64,000 nucleotides of DNA, taken from contig VDFB02358134.1 of the NCBI GenBank assembly GCA_007258455.2, positions 211,058,816-211,122,815 of the forward strand, read 5' to 3'. The notes under the pieces are model-generated. The model was not told where the DNA came from. It made no database searches and saw nothing but the letters and a program-made list of their open reading frames with translations. Below, piece by piece: positions 23,619 to 35,456 of this stretch. A program made the position numbers and the translations under genes. The DNA is from Sequoia sempervirens (lineage: Eukaryota > Streptophyta > Pinopsida > Cupressales > Cupressaceae). Every line of letters starts with the position of its first letter. Within the stretch, counting starts at the first letter, position 1.

Positions 23619-24330
23619 ATGTTGCTTCATGAAGCATTAAAAAAAGAAGAAAAAATTCCGCAGACGGATGCAACTTCATGGTGTAGCCAAAGCAAAGACA
23701 AAGGATCCACGTTAGCCCCTCAAGCTCTGAAAGCAACAAATTACATTAATGTTGTGGGAAATACAAAAGTAAAAGAGGTAAGCAAGCTAAAGCTCACACC
23801 TTTCTTTTTAACAATTATTGTGGGAGATAAGCTTTTGCATAATAATATGATTGATTCAGGGGCTAGCACAATTGTCATGCCAAAACAAGTGGTTGATGCC
23901 CTGAAACTTAAGTATGAGCCCCTTGAGAAAGGAATCATGCAACTAGATGGGAAGAAAGTTCTAACCATTGGTCAGATAAAAGATCTATCCTTGACCCTCT
24001 TCTCATGTCCATGCCAAACAATCACACAAGAAATAATAGTGATAGACATTCCCCCGGTCTTTGGAATGTGTCTTTCAAGAGATTTCACTGCAAAGTTTGG
24101 CGGATACTTAGAGCTCAACTACTCCCACCTAATATTGAGAACCAATCATGAGGTGAAGACGAAGATTCTGTTTAAATCTTTGCATCTCAAACACATTGTA
24201 TACAATGCCTTCCTATGTTTTGAAGTAATGCATACCTCCATCTCTCAGCAGGAGAGATATTGTGTGGAAATGTTGGAAGATGAAGAAGATACAAGTGATC
24301 AGATTCTCAAAGAAGAGGTGCTACTCAACC
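23619..24330 (+). pseudogene. Gypsy aspartic protease (frame still open)
   Basis: The open frame 23619-24524 contains FLTIIVGDKLLHNNMIDSG with ASTIVMPK following. The catalytic DSG lies at 23853-23861. The C-terminal hydrophobic motif is IPPVFGMCLSRDF, which replaces the usual ILG[RM] of the family. It would cleave Gag-Pol in the particle. The frame continues without a stop into the RNase H, so these two were translated together. The catalytic motif is intact, but there is no usable start and downstream pol is broken. Confidence 0.85.
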
Positions 24331-24439
24331 AATTCATTGGATCTGATCCATTTGGAAACTTTCATGCAACAAGGCTAGGCACCTATGTGATGTTTGACAA
24401 TGATCAGGTCTTTTTGAAATTAATTAAGGATTGGGAGGG

Positions 24440-24870
24440 ATATGATGATCTGGGTGATAATCATCTATGGACCCTATATTTTGATGGTGCCAAGTGTAAA
24501 GCTAGCTCTGGAGTAGGTGTCTAACTAGTATCTTTGATAGGATTAAAGAGACCCTCAAAGCTTACCATTTTTAGTTTTCATGTTCAAATAATGAAGCTGA
24601 ATATGAGGCCTTGGTCCATGGTTTGATCCTTTTAGAACAAATGGGTGTAAAGAGAGTACAAGCTTTCAAAGATTAAGAGTTAGTGGTGAGCTAGTTCTGT
24701 GGACAAGTGACTACAAAAAACATGAGGATGAAGTCCTACAAACATCAAATTTGGGACTTGATTGAGAGATTTGAAGCCTTCAACGTACAAGTTATTCCTT
24801 GATCTCAAAACAATGTCGCTAATCAGATGGCTTCTATCAGTTCACATTTTGAACCACTTTCTGATTCAAC
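24440..24870 (+). pseudogene. Extra (archaeal-type) RNase H upstream of RT (broken)
   Basis: LWTLYFDGAKCKASSGVGV carries the first catalytic Asp (24483-24485). After a TAA and a frameshift, NNEAEYEALVHGL supplies the Glu. Then AFKD*ELVV covers the region of the second Asp, followed by a lysine-rich KSYKHQIWDLIERFEAFNV. QNNVANQMASISSHF ends it, near the usual ADALA position. This pattern is the second RNase H that marks Tat-lineage plant elements. In the elements I know it lies after RT and the ordinary RNase H; here it lies between protease and RT. A separate RNase H follows the RT at 38690-38930, so both are present. Confidence 0.78.
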
Positions 24871-25079
24871 CAAGTAGAATGTGATGCAAGCCATCGTCTG
24901 AACCTCAATTCTCAAAAATGATCAAAACTGGAAATTTTTTTATGATGACATTCAGATTGTTGCCTTTATATAGAAAGGAGGAATAGATTCTGACTATTCA
25001 CCACCAAGAGCAGAATTTCTAGAAGAATAGGTTATCCAGTTAAAAGGAAACAAGCTTCCTCAAAGATTAATTTCTCTTG

Positions 25080-25869
25080 AGAATCTCTTTGATTGTGAAG
25101 ATGTGAGAAATGACAAGAAAAGGTTCATTGTGGATGCCATGAACTACAAAGAGCTTGATGTTGGAAATGGCAGAAAGTTGAAAGTTGGAAGGGAAGTTCC
25201 CCACAAGGACAAGAAAAGAATGAAGGATCTATGTTACAAATATGACAGAGTTATTTTCTAGACCTATGATGATCTTAGAGGGTATGACCTAGGCATAATT
25301 CATCATACCGTTGACTTGGCAGGAGGATCTAAACCCATCTAACAAAAGTAAAGTCCAATCAATCTGAAGGTCGAGGCATTGATGGCACAGGAGCTCACCA
25401 AATTGGTCAAGTCAAGAATCATATATCCGATCAAACATTCCACCTAGATGTCAAATCTGGTACCAGTTCAAAAAAAGAATGGAGATATTAGGATTTGTGT
25501 CAATTTTTGAGATTTGAATAAAGCCTTGCTAAAAGATCATTACCCCTTGCCATTGATGGAGCAGATCCTACAGAATGTGGCCAGATCGGAGATTTTTTCA
25601 TTGTTGGATGGTTTCTTAGGCTATAACCAAATATATGTAAAGGAAGCCAACCAACATAAGACAACGTTTACCACTAAGTGGGGAAAGTTTGCGTACTTAA
25701 AAATGTCATTTGGAATTTCAAATGTTGGTGCAACATTTCAATGAGCAATGAATATTACTTTCAAGAGATTGATCAACCTGATTATCTTAATATATTTGGA
25801 TGACCTAAAATTATTTTAAAAGTCAAAAGATGATCACTTTGATCATCTAGAGAAGGTTTTCCAGAAATG
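25080..25869 (+). pseudogene. Gypsy reverse transcriptase, N-terminal part
   Basis: The approach to RT (EVPHKDKKRMKDLCYKYD) is followed by LVKSRIIYPIKHST, then NLVPVQKKNGDIRICVNF, DLNKALLKDHYPLPLMEQIL, and FSLLDGFLGYNQIYV. KMSFGISNVGATFQ precedes AMNITFKRLI and the YLDD catalytic box (near 25795). Stops replace Trp in STWMSN, Arg before DLNK and Arg in ATFQRAM; the latter two are CGA-to-TGA changes. The frame ends at FQKCQ where the 12.5-kb LTR element begins, with CCAAT at 25870-25874 as the target duplication. Confidence 0.92.
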
Positions 25870-25874
25870 CCAAT

Positions 25875-27124
25875 TGTAGACACTTAAAAATGACCTAGGC
25901 CTGCAAGCTTTATTTTTCATATTTTTCTTCCTAGCATAATTAAGACACTTTAATTATGTCTTTGAGCCACTTTCAACTACTAATTAAATAATTCATAATT
26001 ATTTAATTAATTCATGTCATTTTATTCCTCTTAATTATTTAAATGTCACTAATTGTCTAATGTCTTTCTATAATTAAATAAATTTCTTAATTTATTTAAT
26101 TATCCTTGTCCCATAATTCCTCTTGATTATTTAAATAGATAAATTTTATTTATTTATTTAAATACATCACTAATTCTTATAATTAAATAGATTTATTAAT
26201 TTATTTAATTATGGGCCACCTTCTTCAGTTAAATAATTATCTTTAATTATTTAATTGGCTTATTGTACATTTCCCTCATTTTAAATAAAATTAATTACTT
26301 AAAATGATCTCACATTATTAACTACCACTTCTTTTAGTAAATAATCCAAATCAATTATTTACTGACACATAAATTCATATTTTTGAATTAATTTTAATTA
26401 AAAAATGGTAATATTCTTCCATAAATCAAGTAATTGCTAAAATTATTGATTTTTTAAATCTTATCTTTCTGTCCAATCTTTATCTTCTTGATTTTTTGAA
26501 TCTTATCCTTTTAACTAATCTTTATCCTCTTGTCACATTTATTCTCAACCATCGATGCAATTTTGTCAAATTGCATCTTGGCCACTCATTTCAGATTTTT
26601 TCCCTAACCCTAACTATGGGTTGTGACATGCAATCTTGACCTTTGATTTTAGGCTTTCATCAACTTTTAATCTTGGTCGTCCATCCAAAATTAAATTTTC
26701 TATAAAATGACAAATTTTCTCTCATTTTGGACACTTACAGACTTAGACTTCTTTACATTTTTATACTCGATCTCGTTGCTTATTGAGTCTTAGGTATTCT
26801 TGTCATAGACATAGCCATATTTATATAGTTTAATGTTTATCACTTGCATGATAGCATTATATTCATTTGAAATCCTTCAAAGCTTGCTTAGGACTTTCTC
26901 ATTGTCATTTTCCATTCAATTGCTCACACACTCAATCTAAGGGAAACAACCTACATTTGTAGCAAGTTAGAAGGGCTATGGAGGTGATTCATGAAGGCTT
27001 CAAAGGCAGTTCAGGATAATCATTTCATTTTGTTATTTTTCCTTCATTGTGCTTTATAGCTTTCTTTGGGTTTTATGTTTATGATCTAATCATTGCTAAA
27101 ACTAAGAAAATTTTCATTGATACA
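25875..27124 (+). repeat. 5' LTR of the pol-less element
   Basis: 1,250 bp, TGTAGACAC to GATACA. It has many TTAAT/AATTA alternations spaced through the first 600 bp, then a TATA-like TATAAAATGACA near 26701, in the same place as in the 3' LTR (near 38030). An AACCCTAAC stretch precedes the TATA box in both. Another LTR of this family lies at 52499. Confidence 0.9.
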
Positions 27125-27145
27125 TTTGGTGAACCCGACATGAAT
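27125..27145 (+). promoter_or_regulatory. Primer-binding site candidate
   Basis: TTTGGTGAACCCGACATGAA follows the LTR directly. The TGG start two bases in is where the CCA end of a tRNA would pair. I do not assign the tRNA; it is clearly not the initiator-Met type of the copia element. Confidence 0.7.
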
Positions 27146-30120
27146 CTTACAATTTTGCAGAGAAATCCATTTGTTTTCTTATTTTTTTGTTGTTGTGTAG
27201 GTTACAACCAAGAATTCACACAAAATCCCATCATCTTCTTTTGAGCACAGAAAAATGGGCGAATAAAATATTAAAAAATGATTATCTGGGTTTTGTAGGC
27301 CTCACTCTTAGCTTTTCAAAACTTCAAATAGTTTAAACTTTTGTTAAGATTTAAGAAAGTTATGTCCCTTTTAGTATTTTCTACTTTTTAAATTTAGCTT
27401 TTAAAACTCGTGTTTTCTTTTGTCTATAACAATTTTTTCGTGTAGAATCTTGGAAAAATACTTTCTAGGTTTTGAAGGTATGACTTTCAGCATTCCATGG
27501 ATTCAAATGATTTAAAATTTTGTTAAGTTTTGAGAAATTTATTGTTGTTTTAATTTGTTGTTGTCATTAAACTTTTCTTTTGAGTTACTAATCTCTTATT
27601 TTCAACATGTGGCACAACTTGCAGGGAGTCTAAAAACTATTTCTGTAGAAACAAAAATCGAGTTTTTTATTTCTTTAAGCATAATCAATTTTGTTTGCTT
27701 TCAACAACAACAACAAATTGCATTTACACTCATGAGGATAAAATGAACCATAGTTTTCATGTCACTCATTTGGTCTTAAAATGAACAACAAATTGCATAT
27801 TTCATTCATGGGCTTAAAATAAACACAATTTGCATGCACACTCATTGGTTAAAATGAACATGCATTTCATGTCATGGGCTTAAATGAACACAATTTGCAT
27901 GCACACTCATTGGTTAAAATGAACATGCATTTCATGTCATTGGATTAGAATGAATTTTGTCTTTCACATTTCAAGTTAAATTTTTAAAAAGAACAAAGAA
28001 CAAAGTGTCTTGTTTTTCCTCCTCACAATATCATTTGATAATTAAAATTTACAAGTGTTTACAAATTTTATCACCTTGATGCAATAATCGAAGTATCCTC
28101 TCCCCTTACACATTCATGCAATCCTACGTGTAAGAGAAACAGTTATTGCCTCTAGAACTTGGGCATTCCTTGGTGGGAAAAATTACTCACCCCAAGGTGA
28201 CTCAGACTAGAAACAAAGCTCCTTGGCTGAGCTACCCCTAACCAGTATATAAATGTGAATCCTAAGGGAAAGCCTAGGATTACGAGTGTGGATGTGTCAT
28301 ACAGACCAAGTAGTACTCCCTAGGAAACCCTATTCAGCGTAACCTCTTTAGGCAGGAGTGCCTCCTAAATGAAGCTTAATCTTGTGCCTCATGTATGGCC
28401 ACTTGAACAGGGGTCCCAAACTAAACACCTTTGTGTAGTAGTCAAAATCCTTCTATTTTCTAGTGCAACAATGGTCATTGTGAAGGCATCCACACCTTTT
28501 CAGTTCTTAGTAGATGTGATCAATCTACCATAGGAGTTTCATGGGGGTTGGAAGCTTGGTTGGCCTAGGAAGTGAGTGCAATGTAAGGGGGAGCTCGTGC
28601 GGCCAAGCTTTTGGATTTACACGATAAGGATATGCAGCTGGGGAAACCCACGTGGAATCTAGCGAATATTGTCTTGGCCTAACCCAGGACTGTGCTTGTT
28701 TCAAAAGATAAAATATTGTGCTTTCCAAGTGTTTTCAAACATTCAAACAAAACAAAACATAACTTTCAAATTTGGAAACAAATATTCAACATCAAACAAC
28801 TCAAAATTTTGACAAAAATTGCAAAAAAATTAGACCTTTTGCTTTCTACACTACATCTGTGGTAATGCATTCATTTTTCTATACTGCATTTTCATTTTTG
28901 AACACCGTGTTCACTATGTTGTACTGCATTCGCATTGCAAACACCTCATTTTCCTAATTTGTTTTGCATTTGCTTGTCAGAAATCTACAATCGCATTATT
29001 GAGTTGCATTTGATTTTTGTAAATCCACATTCGTTGATACTAAGCTACATCTGCCAAACTACAATGCATTTGTGACCTAGAATGAAAAATTTACTTGACA
29101 AAAAAAAAACTCTGTCACAAACTAGAAACTGAAATCAAACTTGTCCAAACTATCAATAAACATCTTTTTTCCATAAGTCTTCTGTCAAAACCAGATCAAG
29201 AAATTGGTCAAATCTCTCATTCCTTGTACACTTTATCTTGCATCTTACCATAGGTTCATCTTTTCAAATTTTAGCTTCATCCTTAGGCTTCACCATTTTC
29301 ATTTTCAGTCATAAACCAAAAACTTAGGTCCTCATCTCATTTTGCATATTTTGGATTAGGACAACCTTACCTCACTTTGCAAAATCTTGACTTTCAAAAT
29401 TAGGTTATCATTGAACTTAATCATCATTATCTTCTTTTTTCATTGTCCTTTTGTGAGATCCTTCCAACTCTAAAGTCTAGTTAGGAAGACTCACTTGTCA
29501 TTTTTTCCTTGTCATTTAGTCTTTCAAACAAGTCTTTTGATAGTCCAAAATTGAGACATAGATCAAGCATAGGGTGGTTAGGAAACCTTCTTCCAAATCA
29601 TTTTAGACCTTTGCATTTGCATACCTTAGACATTCAAATCATTTTACTCCTCACCTTTCATATCTTTAAAATCCAAAATATTGTCATCATAGTCCTCATT
29701 TGGCATCTAGACTTTGCATTGGTCATTTCCTTAACCAACATTTTCACATTAGTCCTCATTGTCACCTTGGCATTTGGCATCATTTCTTGACAATTTTATC
29801 ACCTTGCATTATTCATTTTCCTTAGGAAAATGCCATTATCACCTTGCATTGACATCCTCCAAAAATTAAAAAAAAAATTGTTATAACTTGTCATCTTAGT
29901 CTTCATTGTCCTTTGGCATTAGTCATTTTCTTTAGACAGCATTGTCATATTGCATCCCTTATTGTCAAAAATCCAAAAACATAGTCTTGCATTGTCATCC
30001 TTTATCCAAAAAATCCAAAAACATAGGCTAGTGTCATCCTTGCATTTAGTTGCCATTCTCATTGTCCTCATTTGAGTAATTCCCTTTTATGGTTGAGACT
30101 AGGCTTCAAAGAAAGAGAGG
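27146..30120 (+). other. Long untranslated leader of the pol-less element
   Basis: About 3 kb with no coding domain. It holds a 65-bp repeat (27822 and 27887, AACACAATTTGCATGCACAC), a more G+C-rich stretch at 28100-28700, and a run of CATTGTCATC-like repeats at 29700-30080. A long leader before gag is also known in other Tat-lineage elements. Frames at 28525-28728 (minus) and 29509-29790 show no family features. Confidence 0.6.
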
Positions 30121-30125
30121 AAAAA

Positions 30126-31036
30126 TGGAAAACTTTGGACAAGATTCCAATCCCAACATCGATAATAATTATGACACAAACCAACACTAGAATTTTTCTG
30201 ACCCATTTCACAACATGAACACACAATCTTCCATAAGCATTCCATCTTCATCACAAAACCTTTTTGAACCATTCATACAAAGAGACTGACATGGACACAT
30301 ATACGTAGAAAACTTAGAAGCTGCACCACAAAATCCTGGCATAGCCTCCTTTGTGGAAGACTTAGTCCTACATGACCCTTAAAGGTATCTAGCCATGCTC
30401 TTGGACCAAGGGGTTAAACTACCACATGGCTTTGACTTTAATACTTTGAGACCAAAATCACCTACATACCCTTCCTACCGACAATCCATGAGTCCTAGTC
30501 CTTCATCTGTCTACCCTCACTACCAAAAGTCACTCAACACCATCTATGACATTAGTCCACAAAAAACATCCATTAATCACCCTTATCCTAACTTTGACAA
30601 TGGAAGCCAAATTTCCATTAATCCCTTCCAACACCCCATGTCCTATTCTATTCCATCACCTATCAATCCCATCCAAGTCTACATGCCTTATCAACCATTT
30701 ACCAACTCATATCAAGTCTCCACATCATGCCATATTGATCCCGTCCAAGTCTCCACGTCCTATTTTATTCAACCTTACACCAATCTAGTCCAAGTCTCCA
30801 TGTCATATCCTCGTCCTTCACCAACTAGTCCAGTCCAAGTCTCCATGTCTTATCCTGGTTCATCCTCCACCAATCCCTTTCAAACCTCCATGTCATATCC
30901 TAGTCCTTCACATACTAGTCCAGTCCAACTCTCCATGTCCTATCCTAGTCCTTCATCCATTAATCCTTTTCAATTCACTCACTCACAAGCCACATTTAGT
31001 CATGAAAATTTTGTCATTATCGAAAGTCAAATCCCA
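30126..31036 (+). pseudogene. Gag N-terminal region with SYP repeats (broken, ends in a MITE)
   Basis: It starts MENFGQDSN at 30126; TAG or TGA codons lie near 30190, 30287 and 30378. The conserved motif FVEDLVLHDP, then LDQGVKLPHGFDF, matches copy A. The open frame 30395-31123 then runs into six 45-bp units (30743-30967 and a worn one after), each coding about VQVSMSYPRPSPTSP. After HSQATFSHENFVIIESQIPF the sequence is MITE (from 31040), so the last 28 codons of the open frame are transposon-derived. The capsid and zinc knuckle that copy A has are absent. The protein as it stands could not form a capsid. Confidence 0.75.
30743..31012 (+). repeat. 45-bp coding tandem repeat
   Basis: Units start at 30743, 30788, 30833, 30878, 30923 and 30968, an exact 45-bp period. 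The consensus is (V/F)Q(V/T/L)SMSYPxPSxTxP; the sixth unit is degenerate. Looser relatives precede it at about 30674 and 30710. Confidence 0.92.
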
Positions 31037-31039
31037 TTT

Positions 31040-31826
31040 GGGTATGAGCAAGATCATCATGGAAAAAACATGCCCTTAAGTGGAAAATCTTTTAGAAAAA
31101 TAGAGTTAGGAAACTTGACGTAAAAATTTCAATAAGTTATCTATATTATTTCAAAATATGTAAGAATAAAATCTATAGCAAATTGAATGTAGTTTCTAAA
31201 ATACTAGGTTTATTTAAAAACAAAAAAATCTATTTGGTGAAAATTTGAAATTTCAATGCAGTAGTACTTAAATTTCGGGGACAAAATAAGAAGTAGGTGT
31301 ATGTCTGACCACCCTAACCACAATAAAATGATAATAATTTTTTATAAGAAGTTAAATATAAGTAGATGACTCATGTCCTGATGTGATGCATATTTTTTTA
31401 TAATTTTTTCCAAGTAAATAATTAATTATGATTTTTTTATTACAACTTTTAAAAAATATAAAAACTTGTATGTTTGACCACCTTAACTTGGTCAAAACTT
31501 CATGAAATTCAATTTTTTTTTTTAATCCTACAATATGCCAAGCATAGAATGTGATGCATATTTCAAATTTAAAAAATGTGATATTGTTTGAAAGCTATAG
31601 ATGTTTTTCAATCAACCTATCAATCAATACTTTAGTCTTAATTCAAATAGAAAATGAATAATAATAATTTATTAAATTCAAATTAAAACATAATTTATAT
31701 TGGTGGAAAGTTGAGAATCTCCTTTAAAAACCCTTTTCTTTTCATCAATTTTGGATAAAAAAAAGTCATCAGCCACATACCCATCATATCACCACTTTTT
31801 GGCCCATCATGATCCTGCACATGCCC
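31040..31826 (+). mobile_element. MITE copy 3 (full length)
   Basis: 787 bp, the same length as copy 1. It runs from GGGTATGAGCAAGATCAT to CCTGCACATGCCC, with ATTT at 31036-31039 and 31827-31830. It lies inside the pol-less element, so it is younger than that element. Confidence 0.9.
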
Positions 31827-33275
31827 ATTTAATAAACTTGAGGATACATGTCAAAGAAAAATTCCAAAGCATGACACATCACCCTCATGTCAGGAACAAG
31901 GTAGTCCATCCCATGACCCTATCTTTCAGTCCATTCAAGAAGTTCTCCTAGAAAATCATCATAGCATCCAAAATACACCTATCCTTGACAAAGATTCCAA
32001 TCATATCATCCAAGACACTACCATTTTTTACCAAGACAATTCTATCTCTAGTCAAGGCACTACCATTGACCAAGAAGTCTGAAATGATCCACTCCTTGAC
32101 CTTTAAGCCATTCATGACCAAACACTTGATGATGACCCTATTCAGGCCCAGACTAGCGACACTTTCCAGAATGAGACACTTGCCTCCATGGGACACATAG
32201 ACGATATTCCTCCAGAACTAGAGTCTTCCACTATGGACATATTTGTGAATGATCAAGCTATAGCCGAATTCATTGGACTCTATGACATTGACCATAATGA
32301 TGGCTTCGACATCGAATGGGAAGCACCAATAGAATCATCTGAACCTAACATGTCACAAGATCAGATCAAAAATATCAGTCAGAGAGACACTCAACATGAC
32401 GACAAAGCTAAGACATCCTATCAATTAGGATCATCTACTTTTATCAGAGTAGGCTTTCTCGCAAATGAGAACATACCAAGTAACATTGTCCACATACATA
32501 ATGATGGGTTAGCATCTTGCTTTCAAAACAATAAATATCCAATCATAAATAGAATCTATCAAAGCATGCAGTATCAAGGCAAAAGACTAGGCATACATGA
32601 GCAAGGAATTCGGGAACCAATACAGCTTCAAGAAAATTACAGACATCAAGGTCTTAGCTATTCTTTAGTCAGCAAATCAAACAATGTCAGTGGAACCTCC
32701 TTGATACTGGGGGAAACCTTGTCAAATACAAACATGAAAATGGAGTCCCTGAGTATTCCTTGTCATTAGATTTTTTCCAACACTCTATCCACCCACACCA
32801 TAAACCGTCACTCTCAACCTCTTAAACCTTCCCTTTGGAACCAACAAAAACAAAATTCATACAAATCAATAGATAAAAATCAAATGTCAAAGGCCATTGA
32901 ATCAAACAAAAGGACAAGTGGACAAATAAAATTAAAATGGATCCCAAAGACAAGTGGATCAAGCAAAGAAAATATGTCAAAAGAAAAAGTCAATCAAAAT
33001 GTGGAGCCACAAGACAAGAGGACTCCCACATATAATACATGTCCACCTCCTTCAAAATGGTCATCAAGCAAGGAATCTAAAGGTGTTGGTTCCAAACGCC
33101 ATCCCTCCAAAATCTGTCATCCACCATACCAAGTTTGGAAAATAAAAAGTGATTCATCCAAACGTCCAAACAACCTTTCCACATCTACCATCATCTGTCA
33201 TAATCCTACATCTCGTGTAAAGTCCAAAGATACCATGTCACAAATCCATCACATTATGGCAACAACTCTTTATTA
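31827..33275 (+). pseudogene. Second ORF of the pol-less family, unknown function (copy B)
   Basis: Readable from the MITE edge, with stops near 32080 and 32104. It then runs as a 193-codon open frame, 32188-32769 (MGHIDDIPPELESSTMDIF at its start), and a 130-codon frame, 32884-33276. The first is acidic and rich in Asp, Asn and Ile. It contains a KRLGIHEQGI segment and TSLILGETLSNTN near 32695. The second is basic and Ser/Lys-rich, with GQIKLKWIPK, and ends in the MITE at 33276. Parts align with copy A (16430-17820). There is no catalytic motif, signal peptide or membrane span. Unlike pol, nothing here suggests an enzyme. An accessory or packaging role is only a guess. Confidence 0.6.
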
Positions 33276-34066
33276 GGGTATGTGTATGATCACGATGTGC
33301 CAAAAAGTGGCAATATGATGCGTATGTATAGGGTATGTGGCTGATGACTTTTTTTTTACCCAAAATTGTTGAAACAAAAAAAGGTTTTTAAACAAGATTC
33401 TTAGCTTTCCACCAATATAAATTATGCTTTACTTTGAATTTAATGAATATTTATTATTTATTTTCTATTTGAAATATGACTAAAGTCCTAATTGATTGGC
33501 TAATTGAAAAAAATTTATAGCTTTTAAACAATATCACATTTTTTTAATCCAAAACATGTGTCACATTTTATGCTTCGCATACCATAGGATTAAAAAAAAT
33601 TGAATTTCATGACATTTTGACCAAGTTAAGGTGGTTAGACATACGAGTTTTTATATTTTTTAAAATTTGTAACAAAAAATTCATAATTAATTATTTACTT
33701 GGACAAAAATTACAAAAAATATGCATCACATTGGGACATGAGTCCTCTACTTATATCTAAAATCTTATAAAAATATATTATAGTTTTATTGTGGTTAGGG
33801 TGGTCAGACAGACATCTACTTCTCATTTTTTCCTTGAAATTTAAGTACTACTATATTGAAATTTCAAATTTTCACCAAATATTTTTTATTTTAAAATAAA
33901 TCTAGTAGTTTAGAAACTACATTCAATTTTCTATAGATTCTATTGTTACATATTTTTGAAATAATATAGATAACTTATTCAAATTTTTACTTCAAGATTC
34001 CTTTAATTTTTCTAATTTTTTTGCCACTTAAGGGCCTATTTTTCCATGATGATCCTGCACATACCC
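33276..34066 (-). mobile_element. MITE copy 4 (full length, reverse)
   Basis: 791 bp. On the plus strand it begins GGGTATGTGTATGATCAC and ends GATCCTGCACATACCC. Flanks are ATTA (33272-33275) and ATCA (34067-34070), a 4-bp duplication with one mismatch. It is the second MITE inside the same LTR element, in the opposite orientation to copy 3. Confidence 0.86.
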
Positions 34067-35035
34067 ATCACAAGGACTCTCATGGCACTCTATTGTGATA
34101 TGCATATTTTGATAAGACCAAATTTAGTATCAGAAATGACCATGATGACATCAATCAGTTGTATGCAAGCGCTATGATCCTAACATGACAATTACTTCAA
34201 AAAGGTCATTATTGGCATATCATGACACCAGTCTATACATCAACACCGTCAGTGGATTCAAAATAGTCAATGGTCATCTAAAGCATCAAGGCTATCCAAA
34301 AATATTTAAAAAAAATGATAAAAAATTGTCACCTTGATGAAAACCTGGCAAACAAGCATCTTGGCAACACCAAAAAAATGAAAAAATGTCAAAAATAGTA
34401 AAGAGAAATAATTCATCTAATGGTGAAAACCTAGCAAATAGGCACCGTAGATAAATACCATGATAAAAACTTGGCAAACAAGCATCATGTGTAAAATAAA
34501 TCATCTATGTGCACTTTTGCACTTGGGGGCAAGTCGTCTCATATCCTATGCCTTACTCTTGACATTAACATCCAACCATTTGATCCATATGATTCCCACC
34601 TATCTTGGTCTTGACATAAAATATGTACACATTTATTATACTTTGGGAAAACTCTTGACATGTCCATCATTTGGTCATACACTATTCATGAAATATCATG
34701 TCATTACTTTCATAGCCTCATTATCCCTATATGATATAGTACTTAAAAATCATATACCAATTCCTCTAGTCTCATATCTCCTATCTTTTACCAAATTTCC
34801 TATCTTGGTTTTCCCTTGTCAAACATTATAAGGATAATTCATCATCCCATTTAGTCCCAAAAAATATGTCATTCCAAATGCAACGAGATTAATCCATACA
34901 ATCTTCCCATGCCAACCATGTCAAACAACATTGTAGTCATCATCATCACTTGTTGATTAGTATTCAGCTTGACTAGGGGCACAATCATGTTTGTCATTGG
35001 CATAATTCACATGCATTTGTCATGGTCCACATCAA
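34067..35035. other. Non-coding segment of the pol-less element
   Basis: Contains TCTATTGTGATATGCATAT and repeated AAACCTGGCAAACAAGCATC-like phrases. Both have counterparts in copy A near 17970 and 18260, which shows that the shared region extends beyond the second ORF. No protein domain was seen. Confidence 0.5.
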
Positions 35036-35390
35036 AACATGTCACAAAAAAGACAAAAACATCATAAAAATTCCTAAAATAAAATACAAAAAAAATCATA
35101 AAAAAGTCCTGAAGAAAACAAAAACATCACAAAAATTCCTCAAAAAAGACAAAAACATCACAAAAAGTCTTGAAAAAAAGACAAAAACATCACAAAGGGT
35201 CCTTAAAAAAGACAAAAACATCACAAAAAGTCCTAAAAAAGACAAAAACATCACAAAAAGTCGTGAAAGAAAAAACACAAAAACAACATAAAATTTCCTA
35301 AAGAAAGACCTAAAAATTAAAAAAACGTCCTGAACAAAGACCTAAAAAATAGAAAACGTCTTAAAGAAATCCAAAAAGAATCAAATATCT
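35036..35390 (+). repeat. A-rich minisatellite, about 30-bp unit
   Basis: Repeats of GACAAAAACATCACAAAAAG followed by TCCT recur at about 30-bp spacing with small variations. They give a chance open frame of Lys-rich units (35022-35291). This sits where copy A has a 27-bp repeat with a different core. Confidence 0.85.
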
Positions 35391-35456
35391 CGAAACCCAA
35401 AATAGAGTCAATGAAGTCAGTCAAATCATTCATGTCAGTCAGTCTTTGTCATTTGT

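Noticed and set aside
35036..35390. CRISPR-like array
   Set aside because: Repeats are A-rich, of varying length and directly adjacent, with no distinct spacers; this is a minisatellite inside a plant retroelement.
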